Assembly (NCBI GenBank): GCA_026387215.1
Contig: JAPLMC010000027.1
Location: 1 to 7,576, forward strand
Direction of reading: 5' to 3'
Origin: Candidatus Omnitrophota bacterium
GTDB taxonomy: Bacteria > Omnitrophota > Gorgyraeia > Gorgyraeales > Gorgyraeaceae
DNA: 7,576 nt
This document shows, piece by piece, positions 5,866 to 7,576 of this stretch (the first letter of the stretch is position 1; each line of letters starts with the position of its first letter). Made by a program: the position numbers and the translations under genes. A model generated the notes under the pieces. The model searched no databases and had not been told where the DNA came from. It saw only the letters and a program-made list of their open reading frames with translations.

Positions 5866-5902
5866 ATCTTTACAAAACTGACAATGTCAGTTTTGTAAAG
5901 AT
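5866..5902. repeat. 37-bp perfect palindrome between htrA and alaS
   Basis: The arm ATCTTTACAAAACTGACA (5866-5883) is exactly complementary to 5885-5902 around a single central A. As RNA it would form a stem of about 17 bp with a tiny loop. It starts 9 nt after the htrA stop and ends 28 nt before alaS. There is no T-run after it (TATTGAAT), so a classical intrinsic terminator is doubtful. It may be an operator, an mRNA-end hairpin or another dispersed palindrome; it shares no sequence with the two CCGCCACAGAA hairpins. Confidence 0.9.
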
Positions 5903-5905
5903 TAT
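5878..5905 (+). promoter_or_regulatory. Weak candidate alaS promoter overlapping the palindrome
   Basis: CTGACA (5878-5883; 5 of 6 to the -35 consensus) is followed after 16 bp by GATTAT (5900-5905; 4 of 6 to the -10). Transcription would start near 5912, about 19 nt before alaS. The -35 lies in the arm of the 37-bp palindrome, so a protein bound there could block it. The -10 is weak, and readthrough from recA-htrA is an equal alternative. Confidence 0.22.
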
Positions 5906-5930
5906 TGAATTACAAGACGCTTGGAAGATT

Positions 5931-7576
5931 ATGAGAGTTGACGAGATTAGAGAGAGATATTTAAAATTTTTTGAGGCGAGGAGACATAAGATTTATCCGA
6001 GCGACTTGCTAGTGCCTGCAAATGACCCGTCGCTTTTGTTTACAGGAGCGGGCATGAACCAGTTTAAGGAGGAATTCCTTGGCAGGGTCAAAGGTTCTAA
6101 AAGGGCGACTACATGTCAAAAATGTCTAAGGACAGGAGATTTGAAAAACGTAGGCAAGACTGCCGGCCACCACACATTTTTTGAAATGCTTGGGAATTTT
6201 TCATTCGGGGATTATTTTAAAAAAGATGCTATTTTGTGGGCGTGGGAATTCCTTACAAAAGAACTTGGGCTCAAGGAAAGCGATCTGTGGGTTTCCGTTT
6301 ATAAGGATGACAAAGAGGCGTATGATATCTGGACCAGCGAAGTGAAACTTCGGCCAGATAAGATCTTAAAATTAGGAGAAACAGATAATTTCTGGCCATC
6401 CAATGCTCCAGCTACAGGCCCAAATGGCCCATGCGGTCCATGTTCTGAGATTTTTTTTGGCGGCTCAGACGGAGTGGAGATATGGAATCTTGTTTTTACG
6501 CAATTTAATAGAAAAGATGGGGGTAAATTAGAACCGTTACCTGATAAAAATATAGATACAGGCATGGGCTTAGAAAGGATTGCTAGAGTATTGCAGGGTA
6601 AAAAAACTAACTTTGAAATAGATTCGTTCGAGCCAATTATTAATGAGATAATAAATCTATCCCGATCTACAAACGGAGAAAATTTTTCTGTTCACAGATC
6701 GGAGGGAGTTCAAGAAATTAGTGCAATTGCTGATCATATAAGAGCTGTTACATTTGCGATATCAGATGGGGTTTCACCGTCAAATGAAGAGAGAGGCTAT
6801 GTAATACGAAAACTAATAAGAAAGGCATTTTGGTATGGGAGAAGCATAGGGCTTGATAAACCGTTTTTATACAAAATAGTTCCTACAGTAGCGCAGGCTA
6901 TGAAAAAGCCTTATCCTGAACTAGCAGAGCACATGGAAAATATAAGCCAGATAGTTCTGGAGGAAGAAAAAAGGTTCAAGAATACAATGGATGAAGGGAC
7001 TGATAGATTGAAAATAATGTTAGCTGAATCCAAAAAATCCGGAATATTATCAGGAGAAAATGCATTTAAATTATATGATACCTATGGGTTTCCTTTGGAA
7101 TTAACGCAGGAAATTGCGACTGGCGGTAAGATAAATGTGGACATAGATGGTTTTGAGAGATGTATGGACGAACAACGCAGTCAATCGAGAAGCACGACCA
7201 ATTTACAATCGTCTATATTTGTTTTTAAAGATAATATAGATATAAGATTGCCTGATATTTCGTCCTTTACAGAAGATAAAGAAGAACTGGCTACGGAGAT
7301 TATTCAGATAATTTCTGGAGGGAATTTAAAAAGCGAAATAAGAAAGAAAGACAAGGCAAGCATTTTTTTAAAAGAAACGAATTTCTATGGTGAAAAAGGC
7401 GGGCAAATCGGGGATAAAGGCACGCTTTTAAAAGATGAGAAGATAATAGCCATTGTTACAAATACTATTGATGTAGCAGGCAGAACTCAACATGAGATAG
7501 AAATGAAAGATGGGGTTCTTAAGACTGGGGACAGGGTTACAGCGAAAGTTGATATTGAGCGGAGGTTAGACATAAA
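5931..7576 (+). CDS. alaS: Alanyl-tRNA synthetase, N-terminal 548 residues (3' end outside window)
   Basis: AlaRS attaches alanine to tRNA(Ala) in the cytoplasm. The frame is open from the ATG at 5931 to the window edge, covering 548 of the roughly 870 residues usual for the family. The class II catalytic core is clear: LLFTGAGMNQFK (35-46), TTCQKCLRTGDLKNVG (60-75), TAGHHTFFEMLGNFSFGDYF (77-96), GPNGPCGPCSEIFF (163-176) and motif 3 GMGLERIARVLQG (211-223). IADHIRAVTF (266-275) and SPSNEERGYVIRKLIRKAF (282-300) belong to the tRNA-recognition region. ETNFYGEKGGQIGD (482-495) opens the editing domain, whose HxxxH motif would lie just past the edge. The start is supported by the typical opening MRVDEIRERYLKFFEARRH and a GGAAG a few bases upstream. 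Residues 241-264 form a variable, polar stretch coded by a self-complementary segment. Confidence 0.97.
   Translation, partial: MRVDEIRERYLKFFEARRHKIYPSDLLVPANDPSLLFTGAGMNQFKEEFLGRVKGSKRATTCQKCLRTGDLKNVGKTAGHHTFFEMLGNFSFGDYFKKDAILWAWEFLTKELGLKESDLWVSVYKDDKEAYDIWTSEVKLRPDKILKLGETDNFWPSNAPATGPNGPCGPCSEIFFGGSDGVEIWNLVFTQFNRKDGGKLEPLPDKNIDTGMGLERIARVLQGKKTNFEIDSFEPIINEIINLSRSTNGENFSVHRSEGVQEISAIADHIRAVTFAISDGVSPSNEERGYVIRKLIRKAFWYGRSIGLDKPFLYKIVPTVAQAMKKPYPELAEHMENISQIVLEEEKRFKNTMDEGTDRLKIMLAESKKSGILSGENAFKLYDTYGFPLELTQEIATGGKINVDIDGFERCMDEQRSQSRSTTNLQSSIFVFKDNIDIRLPDISSFTEDKEELATEIIQIISGGNLKSEIRKKDKASIFLKETNFYGEKGGQIGDKGTLLKDEKIIAIVTNTIDVAGRTQHEIEMKDGVLKTGDRVTAKVDIERRLDI

Noticed and set aside
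6299..6565. 88-codon antisense frame within alaS (and a similar 87-codon one in htrA at 4623-4886)
   Set aside because: Each overlaps a well-conserved coding domain and encodes low-complexity shadow sequence with no recognisable motif.
1..7576. CRISPR array, tRNA, rRNA, insertion sequence or toxin-antitoxin pair
   Set aside because: No regularly spaced direct repeats, tRNA-like cloverleaf, transposase or small paired genes were seen; nearly all of the window is assigned to housekeeping genes.

Overview
The window is a compact, AT-rich stretch of bacterial housekeeping genes. It holds eight protein genes, two of them cut by the window edges and one carrying a frameshift. I see no tRNA, rRNA, CRISPR array, transposase or phage gene. 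The order rimO - pgsA - pgpA, then thpR and cinA on the other strand, then recA - htrA - alaS, is a variant of the rimO/pgsA/cinA/recA and recA/alaS neighbourhoods known from many bacteria. The exported two-PDZ HtrA protease, the AlaRS signature GPNGPCGPC and the many short GC-rich hairpins in an AT-rich background fit an uncultivated Gram-negative lineage such as Omnitrophota or another PVC-adjacent group. That placement is an inference, not something the sequence proves.

Left block (1-1160, + strand): the tail of rimO, a perfect 17-bp hairpin that contains the rimO stop codon, then pgsA and pgpA overlapping by 4 nt. PgsA makes phosphatidylglycerophosphate and PgpA dephosphorylates it, so the pair encodes two consecutive steps to phosphatidylglycerol. 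Middle block (1141-3005, - strand): cinA followed by thpR, read towards pgpA; the stop ends of thpR and pgpA overlap by 20 bp. cinA is split by a -1 frameshift at about 2633-2636. Adding one base restores a 417-residue protein of normal CinA length.

The only long gene-free stretch (3006-3347) separates cinA from recA. It holds a probable leaderless cinA promoter, a 17-bp perfect palindrome with wobble extension, an orphan strong Shine-Dalgarno with a six-codon ORF, a good sigma70-type recA promoter, and a recA leader with several GC-rich segments that can pair with each other in competing ways. Right block (3348-7576, + strand): recA, an htrA-type periplasmic protease 13 nt downstream, a 37-bp palindrome, and the first 548 codons of alaS.

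The least ordinary content is the set of palindromic elements in three of the longer intergenic gaps. Two of them share the core CCGCCACAGAA...TGGCGG, and some touch gene ends or the recA ribosome-binding site. They look like a dispersed small-repeat family, but proof needs the rest of the genome.
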